A DNA stretch of 64,000 nt from Ilyomonas sp965214235 (lineage in GTDB: Bacteria > Bacteroidota > Bacteroidia > Chitinophagales > Chitinophagaceae), in assembly GCA_965214235.1 (NCBI GenBank), contig CBDCBH010000003.1:868001-932000 (forward strand), read 5' to 3'. This document shows, piece by piece, positions 24,846 through 33,356 of the stretch; the stretch's first letter is position 1; each line of letters starts with the position of its first letter. The notes under the pieces were generated by a model. It saw only the letters and a list, made by a program, of their open reading frames with translations, was not told the DNA's origin and ran no database searches. Both the position numbers and the translations under genes were made by a program.

Positions 24846-26825
24846 ATGAACGAAGAAACACTTACTTTAGAAAAGGTATATCCTAAAACATATGGTGCTG
24901 ATAGCATCCAGGTTTTAGAAGGTTTGGAAGCGGTGCGCAAACGCCCTGCCATGTACATTGGTGATGTTGGTGTGAAAGGCTTGCACCATTTGGTTTATGA
25001 AGTAGTAGATAACTCGATTGACGAGGCGCTTGCTGGTTATTGCAAAAATATTATCGTAAACATTCACGAAGACAATTCGATCTCCGTTCAGGATGATGGT
25101 CGCGGTATTCCTACCGGCATCAATACAAAAGAACAACGCAGCGCATTGGAAATTGTAATGACGGTATTACATGCAGGCGGTAAGTTTGATAAAGACACGT
25201 ATAAAGTTTCAGGCGGTTTGCATGGTGTGGGCGTTAGTTGCGTAAATGCGTTAAGCACAACATGCCATGTAATTGTTCATCGGGAAGGGAAAATATTTGA
25301 GCAGGAATATCATACGGGTATTCCTGAATATCATGTGCGCGAAATTGGTACGAGCGATAAAACCGGCACTTACGTTCGCTTCTGGCCTGATCTTTCTATT
25401 TTTCAGGTTAGCGTTTTTAATAGAGAGATTTTGGAAGGTCGCCTGCGCGAGCTATCTTATCTGAATAAAAAAATACAGATTGTACTGAACGATTATCGTG
25501 AGAAAGACGACAGCGGCATTACTTACAGCAAAACATTTTATAGTGAAGGGGGTATTATAGAGTTTGTAGAAATGCTGGATAAAAACGGCAACCGCAGCTC
25601 GCTCATTGGCAAGCCGTTGTATGTGGATGGGCACGATGCAGCCAGCAACGTTGCAGTAGAAGTTGCATTAACTTATAATGATGATTTTAAAGAGCATATT
25701 TTCTCTTACGTTAATAACATCAACACTATTGAAGGCGGCACCCATGTTACCGGTTTCCGCCAGGCGTTAACGCGCGTTTTTAAAACGTATGGCGATAAAC
25801 AAGGCTTGTTTGAAAAAGCCAAAGTCGCCGTAGAAGGCGATGATTTTCGCGAAGGTTTAAGCGCCATTATTTCGGTAAAAGTACCCGAGCCGCAGTTTGA
25901 AGGACAAACAAAAACAAAGCTTGGCAATAGCGATGTAGGCGGCGTTGTTCAAACCACCGTTGCGCGTGCATTAGAACATTATTTAGAAGAAAATCCAAAG
26001 GAAGCAAAGAATATTATCAGTAAAGTGGTATTGGCAGCGCAAGCACGCGTAGCGGCTAAAAAAGCCCGCGAAATGGTGCAGCGCAAAACGGTATTAAGCG
26101 GTAGCGGCTTGCCTGGCAAGTTAGCCGATTGCAGCGAGCGTGATCCTGAAAGATGTGAACTATATCTGGTGGAAGGTGATAGTGCCGGCGGCACTGCTAA
26201 GCAGGGAAGGGAAAGAAGTTTTCAAGCCATTCTTCCTCTTCGTGGTAAGATATTAAATGTGGAGAAAGCGATGGAGCATAAGATTTATGAGAACGAAGAA
26301 ATCCGCAACATTTTTACTGCCATGGGCGTTACGATAGGAACTGCCGAAGACCCGAAAGCATTGAACATTGCAAAGCTGCGTTATCATAAATTAATTATTA
26401 TGACGGATGCCGATGTGGATGGATCGCACATTGCAACACTCATCCTTACTTTTATTTTCAGGTATATGAAAGAGCTGGTGCAGCAAGGTTATATTTACAT
26501 AGCGCAGCCGCCGTTGTATTTGGTAAAAAAGGGCAAAGAAGCGCATTATGCTTATAGTGAAGACCAGCGCAAAATGTGGATAGAACGGATGTCAAATGGA
26601 AAAGAAGACAGTGTTGGGATTCAGCGTTACAAAGGGTTGGGTGAAATGAATGCCGACCAGTTATGGGAAACCACGATGGACCCTGCCCGCAGAACCTTAA
26701 AACAGGTAACATTGGAAAGTGCTGCTGAAGCCGACCGCGTTTTTAGTATGCTAATGGGCGATGATGTAGCGCCACGCAGAGAGTTTATTGAAACCCATGC
26801 GAAGTATGCGAAGCTGGATGTATAA
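24846..26825 (+). CDS. gyrB: DNA gyrase subunit B
   Basis: ATPase subunit of type IIA topoisomerase; with GyrA it introduces negative supercoils. The 659-aa product has the GHKL ATPase start YGADSIQVLEGLEAVRKRPAMYIGD, ATP-lid motif GGLHGVGVSCVNALS, the transducer domain, and a TOPRIM domain with LVEGDSAGG (about 438-446) and DADVDGSHI (about 521-529). The C-terminal QRYKGLGEMN motif is present. The length and the TOPRIM form fit GyrB better than ParE, though the two are close. Monocistronic, ended by a strong hairpin terminator. Confidence 0.95.
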   Translation: MNEETLTLEKVYPKTYGADSIQVLEGLEAVRKRPAMYIGDVGVKGLHHLVYEVVDNSIDEALAGYCKNIIVNIHEDNSISVQDDGRGIPTGINTKEQRSALEIVMTVLHAGGKFDKDTYKVSGGLHGVGVSCVNALSTTCHVIVHREGKIFEQEYHTGIPEYHVREIGTSDKTGTYVRFWPDLSIFQVSVFNREILEGRLRELSYLNKKIQIVLNDYREKDDSGITYSKTFYSEGGIIEFVEMLDKNGNRSSLIGKPLYVDGHDAASNVAVEVALTYNDDFKEHIFSYVNNINTIEGGTHVTGFRQALTRVFKTYGDKQGLFEKAKVAVEGDDFREGLSAIISVKVPEPQFEGQTKTKLGNSDVGGVVQTTVARALEHYLEENPKEAKNIISKVVLAAQARVAAKKAREMVQRKTVLSGSGLPGKLADCSERDPERCELYLVEGDSAGGTAKQGRERSFQAILPLRGKILNVEKAMEHKIYENEEIRNIFTAMGVTIGTAEDPKALNIAKLRYHKLIIMTDADVDGSHIATLILTFIFRYMKELVQQGYIYIAQPPLYLVKKGKEAHYAYSEDQRKMWIERMSNGKEDSVGIQRYKGLGEMNADQLWETTMDPARRTLKQVTLESAAEADRVFSMLMGDDVAPRREFIETHAKYAKLDV

Positions 26826-26841
26826 ATGAGTTAAGATCAAT

Positions 26842-26881
26842 AAAAGAAAAGGAGCTATCAAACAATAGCTCCTTTTCTTTT
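26842..26881. terminator. Bidirectional terminator after gyrB
   Basis: A 17-base perfect inverted repeat (AAAAGAAAAGGAGCTAT and ATAGCTCCTTTTCTTTT) with a six-base loop, A-rich on one side and T-rich on the other, lies between gyrB and the convergent DUF885 gene. Confidence 0.88.
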
Positions 26882-26898
26882 ACATCATAATATCAAGT

Positions 26899-28650
26899 TT
26901 ACAATATCTCATCCCATTTACTTTTATCTTTCAACAAACGTTCACGAAGCAAACGCACCGGCGGCATTCCGTTATCCATCATTTTATCATTAAAATCTTT
27001 CAGCGAATACGTATCGCCTTGTTGTTTTTGGTAATCATTGCGCAGTTTTAAAATCTCTAATTTGCCCAATGTATAAAACAAATAACCCGGATCGAAAGAC
27101 CCGCGTAAAGATTCTTGGTAAGAAGGCTTTTCGCCCTGGTACCAGTTGTTCATAAAAAACTTTGTGCCTTCTTCTACCGTTGCGCCGCCGCAATGAATGT
27201 TAATGGAATTACACAACCGGCACAAGCGTAATAATGCGTCGCCGGACTGCGACAACCGATACTTGGCAGCCGTGATTGAATCGCCATTGTTGCCAAAACC
27301 TTGCTCAACCATCATTTGCTCGCAATAATGCGCCCAGCCTTCTACATACGCATAATTGCCAAATATTTTTTCCAGTTTTGTAGCAGACGATGCATTGAGA
27401 TGGAGGAACTGTGTGTAGTGCCCGGGATACGCTTCGTGTACTGTAATATTATCGGTTGTATAATAATCAAACTGCCGAAGCCAGTCTTCTTTTTGCTTTG
27501 CATTCCAGGTAGCATCAACGGGTGTAATGTAGTAATACGATTCGGTGGCTTTCTTTTCAAACGGTCCAACAACATCCATCGAAGCGGTACTGGTAGCACG
27601 TGCAAATTGAGGCGTTTCCCGCACCTGCACACGCACTTCAGAAGGCATCGAGCAAATTTGTTTATCCAACAAAAATTGCCTTATCATTTCCAAATGCTGT
27701 TTGGCTGTTGGTATCAAACTATCGGCAGACGGATGTTCTTTTTGTATATCCTCATGCACTTCAATTGGCTTTTTATTTCCATTGATGATTTTTGCAGCCG
27801 CATTAAACCGATCCTGTTCTTCTTTCAGCTTTTGTAAGCCGATAGCTAAAATTTGTTCTGGTTCCATTGTAATACCTTCATTGTACAACAACATTTTTTT
27901 ATAGTTGTCTCTGCCAATGGCATAACTGTTATTGCTTTTTGGCAGCTTTTCTTTTTGTAACCAGGTAATAAAATTATTATACGCCGCTATTGCGCTGTCG
28001 TTGGCTTTGGTAAAGGCTTTCATCAAAGTATCATTCTTCACATCTTTTAACGCTAACAACAAATCGCCTTTCATAAAAGCAGCATTGCCACCTGCAATTT
28101 GTATAGCCGTTTCAATATAAGGTTTGGGCAACGAATCGTCAAGGTTTGTTTTTGCTGCAATAAATAAGGCAGGAATCGACTGCTCGCTTTGAATCAAATT
28201 TTTTACTCGTTCATTTAGCGGCGCAAAGTTTCTTTTTATATACACACTTACATCCACCGCGCCGGCATACGCCATGGGGTTGCGAGAATACATCTTTACA
28301 TCTTCAAACGAAAAAATTTCACTGTTAATAGCAGAGCGAAGTATGCGGTAATCGTACCAATCCTTATCACTTAATTTTGTTGTATCCATTAGCGCAAGTG
28401 TATCTCTGTAACTGTGCAGGCGGTTCAATTCTTTATCTAAAGAAGCTTTGCTATAATTAGTGGTTTTACCATCGTATTGGTGAAAGCCAAGGTTAACAGC
28501 GCCTAATGGTCGCCAGTCAAGATAACCGTTTATATAATTGTCAGCTATGGTATTGAATGATGAAAGGGATGCACTTTGTTCTTTTTCGCCGGATGAATTT
28601 CGGCAGCTGATAATAAACAAAAGGCATAGCAGGAGTAATGGATATTTCAT
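26899..28650 (-). CDS. DUF885-family lipoprotein, putative metallopeptidase
   Basis: A 583-aa exported protein with lipobox LLFIISC (Cys16), so probably a lipoprotein. It belongs to the DUF885 family: the N-terminal helical region (YINGYLDWRPLGAVNLGFHQYDG) is followed near residues 405-411 by HEAYPGH and later by EGWAHYCEQMM, the HExxxxH...E arrangement that suggests zinc-dependent carboxypeptidase-like activity (cf. the M32/PF05960 group). The substrate is unknown. It stands alone, converging on gyrB. Start at ATG 28650. Confidence 0.88.
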   Translation of the reverse strand: MKYPLLLLCLLFIISCRNSSGEKEQSASLSSFNTIADNYINGYLDWRPLGAVNLGFHQYDGKTTNYSKASLDKELNRLHSYRDTLALMDTTKLSDKDWYDYRILRSAINSEIFSFEDVKMYSRNPMAYAGAVDVSVYIKRNFAPLNERVKNLIQSEQSIPALFIAAKTNLDDSLPKPYIETAIQIAGGNAAFMKGDLLLALKDVKNDTLMKAFTKANDSAIAAYNNFITWLQKEKLPKSNNSYAIGRDNYKKMLLYNEGITMEPEQILAIGLQKLKEEQDRFNAAAKIINGNKKPIEVHEDIQKEHPSADSLIPTAKQHLEMIRQFLLDKQICSMPSEVRVQVRETPQFARATSTASMDVVGPFEKKATESYYYITPVDATWNAKQKEDWLRQFDYYTTDNITVHEAYPGHYTQFLHLNASSATKLEKIFGNYAYVEGWAHYCEQMMVEQGFGNNGDSITAAKYRLSQSGDALLRLCRLCNSINIHCGGATVEEGTKFFMNNWYQGEKPSYQESLRGSFDPGYLFYTLGKLEILKLRNDYQKQQGDTYSLKDFNDKMMDNGMPPVRLLRERLLKDKSKWDEIL

Positions 28651-28857
28651 AACAAAAAGCTTTGGTAAAGAGAGTAAAGATAAAAGTTGTTATCTAAACT
28701 GTTTTGATGACTGTAAAGTAATCAAAACAATTCCTTTTTCTTTTATTCCAAATCAAAACACTGTTATCCAAACAACCACTAACGATGGGAAAAGTATTGA
28801 TTCTGTAAAAATCAATTATATTTATGCGCCTTTTATTCAATCAAAAAATTACCTATT

Positions 28858-29397
28858 ATGAAATCAATTCTTGTATTCGCTGGTTTTCTTTTATTAGTAT
28901 TTCAGTATTCATGTCAAACCAATAGTTCTGCTACATCGGCAGGGAGCGCAGGTACCGATAGCATGAGATATTTTACAGAACAGAGTTACAAAGGTTTTGA
29001 ATCCGGAGATTTTAGTGTGTTCGACCGTATGGTGTCCTCTGATGTTGTTGATCATGGCATAGGAGAAAAAGACGTAACAGGTAAGAATGCTGTAATAGAT
29101 TCCTTAAAACAAATGAATTCGCAAATAAAGGATTTGAAGTTTCAGATTTTATCGCAAAGTGCCGACAGTAATTATTCCATCGCTTACGTGCGCATGACGG
29201 GAACATCGGCTACTGATAAAAGCGGCTTTTCCAAAGGTACTGCCATCGACTCAAAAAGTGTAGATATAGTAAAATGGAAAGACGGAAAAGTAGCCGAACA
29301 CTGGACTTATTTAGACCCGCGCGAGATGATGGCAATGATGCAACCAATGCCAGCCCCAGCTACAGCGAATAAGATGGATTCGGCAAAACACAAATAA
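28858..29397 (+). CDS. SnoaL/NTF2-like lipoprotein
   Basis: A 179-aa protein with a lipoprotein signal (LLLVFQYSCQ, Cys20) and an alpha+beta cone domain of the SnoaL type: YKGFESGDFSVFDRMVSSDVVDHGIGEKDVTGK is the usual N-terminal helix-strand pattern, and VDIVKWKDGKVAEHWTYLD is the conserved last strand. SnoaL folds bind hydrophobic ligands or act as cyclases and isomerases; lipid-anchored versions in Bacteroidota have no defined function. A low-complexity tail (MMAMMQPMPAPATANK) follows. It is directly followed by attC-like element 6. Confidence 0.75.
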   Translation: MKSILVFAGFLLLVFQYSCQTNSSATSAGSAGTDSMRYFTEQSYKGFESGDFSVFDRMVSSDVVDHGIGEKDVTGKNAVIDSLKQMNSQIKDLKFQILSQSADSNYSIAYVRMTGTSATDKSGFSKGTAIDSKSVDIVKWKDGKVAEHWTYLDPREMMAMMQPMPAPATANKMDSAKHK

Positions 29398-29440
29398 CTC
29401 TTTTTCTTCACTGCAATGTCTTCTTTAATGGCTTTGTGTG

Positions 29441-29620
29441 ATGGCTAAAGGCATTGCGGTTTCAATACTACAACAGATACTTTTGTTTCGGCAGACAACA
29501 CGCAATTAGAGCATTGGTTGTTATCTTCAATCTTAGTTTATTAGGTAAGTATCTACTCCGGCTGATAAGGTTTTGCACGGCATTGCAAATGCCCCAACGT
29601 TACCTTCTATTTTTTAATGA
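29441..29620 (+). repeat. attC-like element 6
   Basis: The left arm begins near GGCTAAAGGCATTGCGG (29443-29459). The right end is GCAAATGCCCCAACGTTACC, with core GTTACCT at 29599-29605. It shares GCAAATGCyyCAACGTT with element 2 and an inner TTATCTTCAAT plus the surrounding CATTrGTT. It falls in the 242-base gap between the SnoaL gene and a small secreted protein gene. Confidence 0.55.
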
Positions 29621-29639
29621 CCCTTACTAAAAATAATTT

Positions 29640-29993
29640 ATGAACAAAATATTATCGGCTTTAATGTTTTGTTTATTACCTTTTTTTATAATTGCGCAAA
29701 CCCAAAAAAATGTTCATTTCATTAAATTAAATACTAAAGATATTACACCTGAATTTCTTTCTTTTTATCATACTGCAAGTAAGCAAAATGCATCAAAAGA
29801 AAACCGTTGGAAATTATGGAAAAGCATGTATAATTTTGCTGCAACTCCTCCTACACCGCAGGGTGACTCAATTGCCGGTGTTAAGAATTACATGACGTTA
29901 CACGTTATGCCGATGTATGTTTCAAGTACACTATTTATAAAGTATAAAGCCCTTTTAGATAAAGCAAATTTTAAAAAGTTGTATCAATTTTGA
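29640..29993 (+). CDS. Short secreted protein, probably truncated
   Basis: A 117-aa frame with a strong signal peptide (MNKILSALMFCLLPFFIIAQ). The mature part includes ENRWKLWKSMYNFAATPPTPQGDSIA, which reads like the beginning of a larger secreted domain, then a less convincing tail and a stop. A further open stretch in another frame (FDTAEKMPLDILRQL, from about 29988) suggests that the gene was longer and is now broken. No family can be named with certainty. It starts 20 bases after element 6, as a cassette gene would. Confidence 0.45.
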   Translation: MNKILSALMFCLLPFFIIAQTQKNVHFIKLNTKDITPEFLSFYHTASKQNASKENRWKLWKSMYNFAATPPTPQGDSIAGVKNYMTLHVMPMYVSSTLFIKYKALLDKANFKKLYQF

Positions 29994-30177
29994 TACTGCA
30001 GAAAAAATGCCGTTAGACATCCTAAGACAACTCATTACCGAATGCTCTGCCATAAACTTATTGAAAATTAAAGAAAACTATGTAAAGCCTGCAAAATGAA
30101 AAGTAGTTAAAACAATAAAAATTGAATATTTTACACTTGCATGTTGTGTAAGCGTACCAGTTTGCACCTTCACACGT

Positions 30178-30330
30178 ATGTTTGTTTTTACTGCAATAAT
30201 AACAGCCAAAACGAACAGTACCGGAAAAGCTATTGAGTAAGTATTAGAAACATTTGCACAAGCCTGGAATACTTATGATGTAAAAGCCTTTTCAATGATG
30301 TTATTTGCAGAGGATAAACGGTGCTGTTAA
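30178..30330 (+). pseudogene. Remnant of a SnoaL/DUF4440-type gene
   Basis: One frame reads MFVFTAIITAKTNSTGKAIE, then TAA, then VLETFAQAWNTYDVKAFSMM, then LFAEDK and a stop. The part after the internal stop is the characteristic first helix pair of SgcJ/EcaC-like DUF4440 proteins. The internal stop and the missing C-terminal two thirds mark it as a decayed gene, immediately upstream of the TMEM175-like gene. The rest of the gap 29994-30363 holds nothing recognisable. Confidence 0.65.
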
Positions 30331-30363
30331 CCCGCAGGGAATGCCCGGAACAATACAAAATAA

Positions 30364-30984
30364 ATGGAAAAACAAACGAGCCGTTTGGAAGCATTCAGTG
30401 ATGGTATTTTTGGAGTAGCCATTACTTTGCTGGCAGTAGAAATTGGGATTGGGGAATACAAAGGCGCTACCAATGTTAACCTATGGCAGAAAATTATTGA
30501 ACGCTGGCCCGAATATTTTTCTTACTTCAATTCGTTTGCAACGGTTTTATTAATCTGGATGGGTCATAATAAAGTATTCAAACATCTTAAGGCTGCCAAC
30601 CATTGGATAATACTAACAAACGGATGTGTGCTTTTAATGGTGGCGCTGTTTCCCTATCCTACCAAAACGGTAGGAACGTTTATTGGCAGCGGCGCAGAAA
30701 ATACTGCCGTAGCGTTTTACACTGCATTTACCGGCATCATTACGTTAGCGATGCTTGTTCTGAATATATCTATATTACAAAATAAAAGGCTTTTGCTGAA
30801 TGCCAAAAAAAGTGTTCCCTGGTTTCATACAATGATTAGGGGGCAAATTATTGGACTTGTTTCTTATGGAATAGCAACCTTTATTGCCTTTTATTATTCC
30901 CGAATCGCCCTTGTGTTAACTTTTTTAATGTGGGTATTTTGGGCAATAACAAGTAAAGACAAAGAGGAAGATTTTGATGCATGA
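30364..30984 (+). CDS. TMEM175-family (DUF1211) membrane protein
   Basis: A 206-aa protein with six hydrophobic helices. The first helix carries the family signature RLEAFSDGIFGVAITLL (FSD motif, residues about 7-23), which lines the pore in TMEM175 potassium channels. Bacterial members form tetrameric potassium-leak channels. The second helix region (YFNSFATVLLIWMGHNKVF) and the third also fit. It is probably a potassium-permeable channel of the inner membrane; physiology is unknown. Single gene; ATG 30364 gives the conserved N-terminus. Confidence 0.85.
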   Translation: MEKQTSRLEAFSDGIFGVAITLLAVEIGIGEYKGATNVNLWQKIIERWPEYFSYFNSFATVLLIWMGHNKVFKHLKAANHWIILTNGCVLLMVALFPYPTKTVGTFIGSGAENTAVAFYTAFTGIITLAMLVLNISILQNKRLLLNAKKSVPWFHTMIRGQIIGLVSYGIATFIAFYYSRIALVLTFLMWVFWAITSKDKEEDFDA

Positions 30985-31398
30985 TATTTAAAAAAATGAT
31001 GTAAAAAGCATTCATTATTACTGCAACCATACAAACCCATAACTATCCAACATTAAGTTTGAATTGCCATCAATTGTATTTATGCAGGAAGAAGAAAGTA
31101 CCGCTTGCAACGCATGATTTTCGTGCAGATGGAGGGTTTGTTTTTAATGCAAAAAAAACGCAGAAACAATAACCGCAAAGATGATAGCAAAAGGGAATAA
31201 CTTAATTTTTCATGAACTGATGTAAAATAAAGAGATGCTGTAATGATGCCTGTTGTGCAAAACAATTTTCAATACACTATCTAACAAAATTGGAGTTTAC
31301 TTTTTGGGTGATAGAATAAAAACAACATCCTGTGGTTTTATAAACTTCTTACCGCTTTGGCTTATCTATTGTTACGTTATCTGCGTTAATAATTAACT
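30985..31398. other. Spacer without recognisable genes
   Basis: About 410 AT-rich bases. Frames of up to 61 codons on the minus strand lack any sign of selection, and no terminator-like hairpin or promoter stands out. Confidence 0.4.
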
Positions 31399-32412
31399 AT
31401 GAAAACCGCAATGGATACATCATCTCTTCAAAATAAAACCATCGTTATTACCGGCGCATCAAGTGGCGTTGGTCGTGCCGCCGCTCTTGAATTTGCAAAG
31501 GGCAAAGCCACGCTGGTATTGGCTGCCCGAGGTGAAAAAGCTTTGTACGATGCCGCCGAAGAATGCAAAGAATGGGGCGCTAACGCGATTGCAGTTGTTA
31601 CCGATGTTACCGATGCACATGCCGTAAAAGAGCTTGCCAAAGCAGCCATGGATTTGGGTGGAAAGATAGATGTGTGGATTAACAATGCCGGTGTGTTAGC
31701 TGCCGGCGATTTTGATAAAACGCCGGTTCAGATACACACACAAGTGATTCAAACAAACCTGATTGGCTATGTACATGGCGCACATGCAGCCGTACAGCAA
31801 TTCATTAAACAAGGTTATGGAACGCTGATAAATAACATATCTGTTGGCGGCTGGTTGCCTGTTCCGTTTGGCGTGGGATATTCGGCAAGCAAATATGGTA
31901 TTCGCGGCTTTTCAGAAGCGTTGCGTGGCGAGCTGGCGAAGTATAAAAACATTCATGTGTGCGATTTGTTTCCTGCCTTTTTAGATACACCGGGAACGCA
32001 ACACGCGGGCAATTATACGGGCGTTGTATTAAAACCCGCACCGCCTGTTTACGACCCGCAAAAAGTGGCCCGTGCAATGGTGCAATTAGCTTTGAAACCG
32101 AAGGATGGAACTACTATTGGAAGTGTTGCTACGTTATTGAGATTCGCTCATTTCATCTCTCCTAAACTAACGCGCAACTTTACCGCTTTGTTTATGAAAA
32201 CTTACATGAACGAAGCTGATGCGGTTCCTGTTACCAGCGGCAATTTGTTCCAACCTGTTGAATATGGAACGAGCATTTATGGCGGTTGGAACTCACCTGC
32301 CGATGCTGCTGTGCGCAACAAGCGGCTGGCTATTGCAGGTTTGTTATTTGCTGGTATTACAGCAGGTTTGTGGATGATGAATAAGAAGAAAGACGTGAGA
32401 AGTGAAAGGTAA
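31399..32412 (+). CDS. SDR-family oxidoreductase with C-terminal membrane helix
   Basis: Short-chain dehydrogenase/reductase of 337 aa. It has the NAD(P)-binding motif TGASSGVGRAAALEFA (about 18-33), NNAGV (about 98-102), a serine in NISVGGW and the catalytic YSASK (Tyr at about 162). Beyond the usual 250-residue SDR core there is an extra 80-residue tail with a hydrophobic helix (LAIAGLLFAGITAGLWMM) ending in a basic stretch, so the enzyme is probably tail-anchored in the membrane. The substrate is unknown; such proteins are often annotated as general SDRs. In-frame ATGs at 31399 and 31411 are both possible starts. Confidence 0.87.
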   Translation: MKTAMDTSSLQNKTIVITGASSGVGRAAALEFAKGKATLVLAARGEKALYDAAEECKEWGANAIAVVTDVTDAHAVKELAKAAMDLGGKIDVWINNAGVLAAGDFDKTPVQIHTQVIQTNLIGYVHGAHAAVQQFIKQGYGTLINNISVGGWLPVPFGVGYSASKYGIRGFSEALRGELAKYKNIHVCDLFPAFLDTPGTQHAGNYTGVVLKPAPPVYDPQKVARAMVQLALKPKDGTTIGSVATLLRFAHFISPKLTRNFTALFMKTYMNEADAVPVTSGNLFQPVEYGTSIYGGWNSPADAAVRNKRLAIAGLLFAGITAGLWMMNKKKDVRSER

Positions 32413-32423
32413 AAAGTGAGATT

Positions 32424-32545
32424 TTAAAACCTTAACTCCAACGGTAATTTTACTTCCGCTTTTGTGCCTTCTGATAAATCGGATAAGGCAATGGCTGCGT
32501 TGCTGCTTTTAGCTTGTTAATGATGTAAATGCGGACGTTAATGAT
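32424..32545 (-). pseudogene. 3' remnant of a LytS-type histidine kinase gene
   Basis: Read on the minus strand this gives INVRIYIINKLKA, a frame change, then NAAIALSDLSEGTKAEVKLP and LELRF plus stop. The last 30 codons match the C-terminus of the intact kinase at 33357-35450 (DRIRIINKIKN..., NAAMTVSDLSEGTKAEVKLP, LELRF), but with substitutions and a frameshift. It is therefore a diverged copy or the scar of a recombination. The retropepsin gene pair lies exactly between this remnant and the intact kinase. Confidence 0.8.
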
Positions 32546-32590
32546 GCGGAAATTAATAAGTGTTATCGGTACACAGGCAAAAAATGCAGG

Positions 32591-32986
32591 CTATTTATCA
32601 GCGATTGTTATTTCATTCAGATTCATATCTATACAAAACTTTCTGCCTTCAAAAAAATCAAGACCTAACAGCCCGTCATAATTTGAGAAAATTCCGTGAG
32701 ACAGGAAATCATATACCTGTGCTCTGAATTTTTCTTTTATTATCCCAAGCGAATACACCTGTTTCATTTCAAAAACCTCAGATTCCACAATGCCGTTGGC
32801 AGTTTCAATAGTAACTGTTTCAACCGCATTTTTTAGCTCGTAGCCCGATAAATACAGAGCATTGCTATCAATGGTAGTAACAGAACAACCGGTATCCAGT
32901 ATCATTCTGAATTTACTCTTTCTGTCTAAGGTTACGCTTACGACAATTAATCTGCTTTCGGGCATTTGCTCAAAACGGTACTTCAT
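32591..32986 (-). CDS. Retropepsin-like aspartic protease
   Basis: A 131-aa single-domain aspartic protease of clan AA. The catalytic motif is ILDTGCSVTTID (DTG, Asp at about 31), followed by the flap region and the later hydrophobic GLLGLDFFEG (about 105-114) that stands in for the conserved G-L/I-L-G strand of retropepsins. Such proteins work as homodimers. There is no signal peptide, so a cytosolic role is likely. The ATG overlaps the stop of the upstream 86-aa gene by four bases (ATGA), so the two are translationally coupled. Confidence 0.75.
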   Translation of the reverse strand: MKYRFEQMPESRLIVVSVTLDRKSKFRMILDTGCSVTTIDSNALYLSGYELKNAVETVTIETANGIVESEVFEMKQVYSLGIIKEKFRAQVYDFLSHGIFSNYDGLLGLDFFEGRKFCIDMNLNEITIADK

Positions 32987-33243
32987 TTTTTTGTGCTGTT
33001 AAAAATTCCGGTCAATACCCTAACAGGTTTTACAGCACCTGTATAAATAACAGTAATCGTGTTATAACGGCCTGTTTTGCTTTTGCCTAAATAATACACT
33101 TCTTTTTTGTCTTTGCTGTGTAATACCGGGATACCTGATAGCACCCGAAGTTCCGATTCATCCATCTCCGGGTTTCCGATCAATACCCATTCATCAGGAT
33201 AAAGATTTTTAATTTCATCAATATTCTTAACCGTCTCTTTCAT
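32983..33243 (-). CDS. Small protein coupled to the retropepsin
   Basis: An 86-aa soluble protein, MKETVKNIDEIKNLYPDEWV followed by a compact beta-rich stretch with charged turns (VLHSKDKKEVYYLGKSKTGRY). No family is recognised for certain. Small proteins of this kind precede retropepsin-like genes in other bacteria. The four-base overlap with the protease gene indicates a two-gene unit, so it could be a partner, a substrate or an antitoxin-like neighbour. No other evidence distinguishes these. Confidence 0.65.
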   Translation of the reverse strand: MKETVKNIDEIKNLYPDEWVLIGNPEMDESELRVLSGIPVLHSKDKKEVYYLGKSKTGRYNTITVIYTGAVKPVRVLTGIFNSTKK

Positions 33244-33356
33244 ATTTTACAAATTGAATACTAAGTTACCCTACTTTTTATTGATATTGACAAAGTTGAC
33301 AAACGCACGTATTGTTTTTTGCCGAATGGCACAATTATCACCATCATGCTGCCATT

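Noticed and set aside
28538..28861. Open frame of 107 codons before the SnoaL gene
   Set aside because: It overlaps the start of the DUF885 gene on the other strand, and its translation shows no signal or domain.
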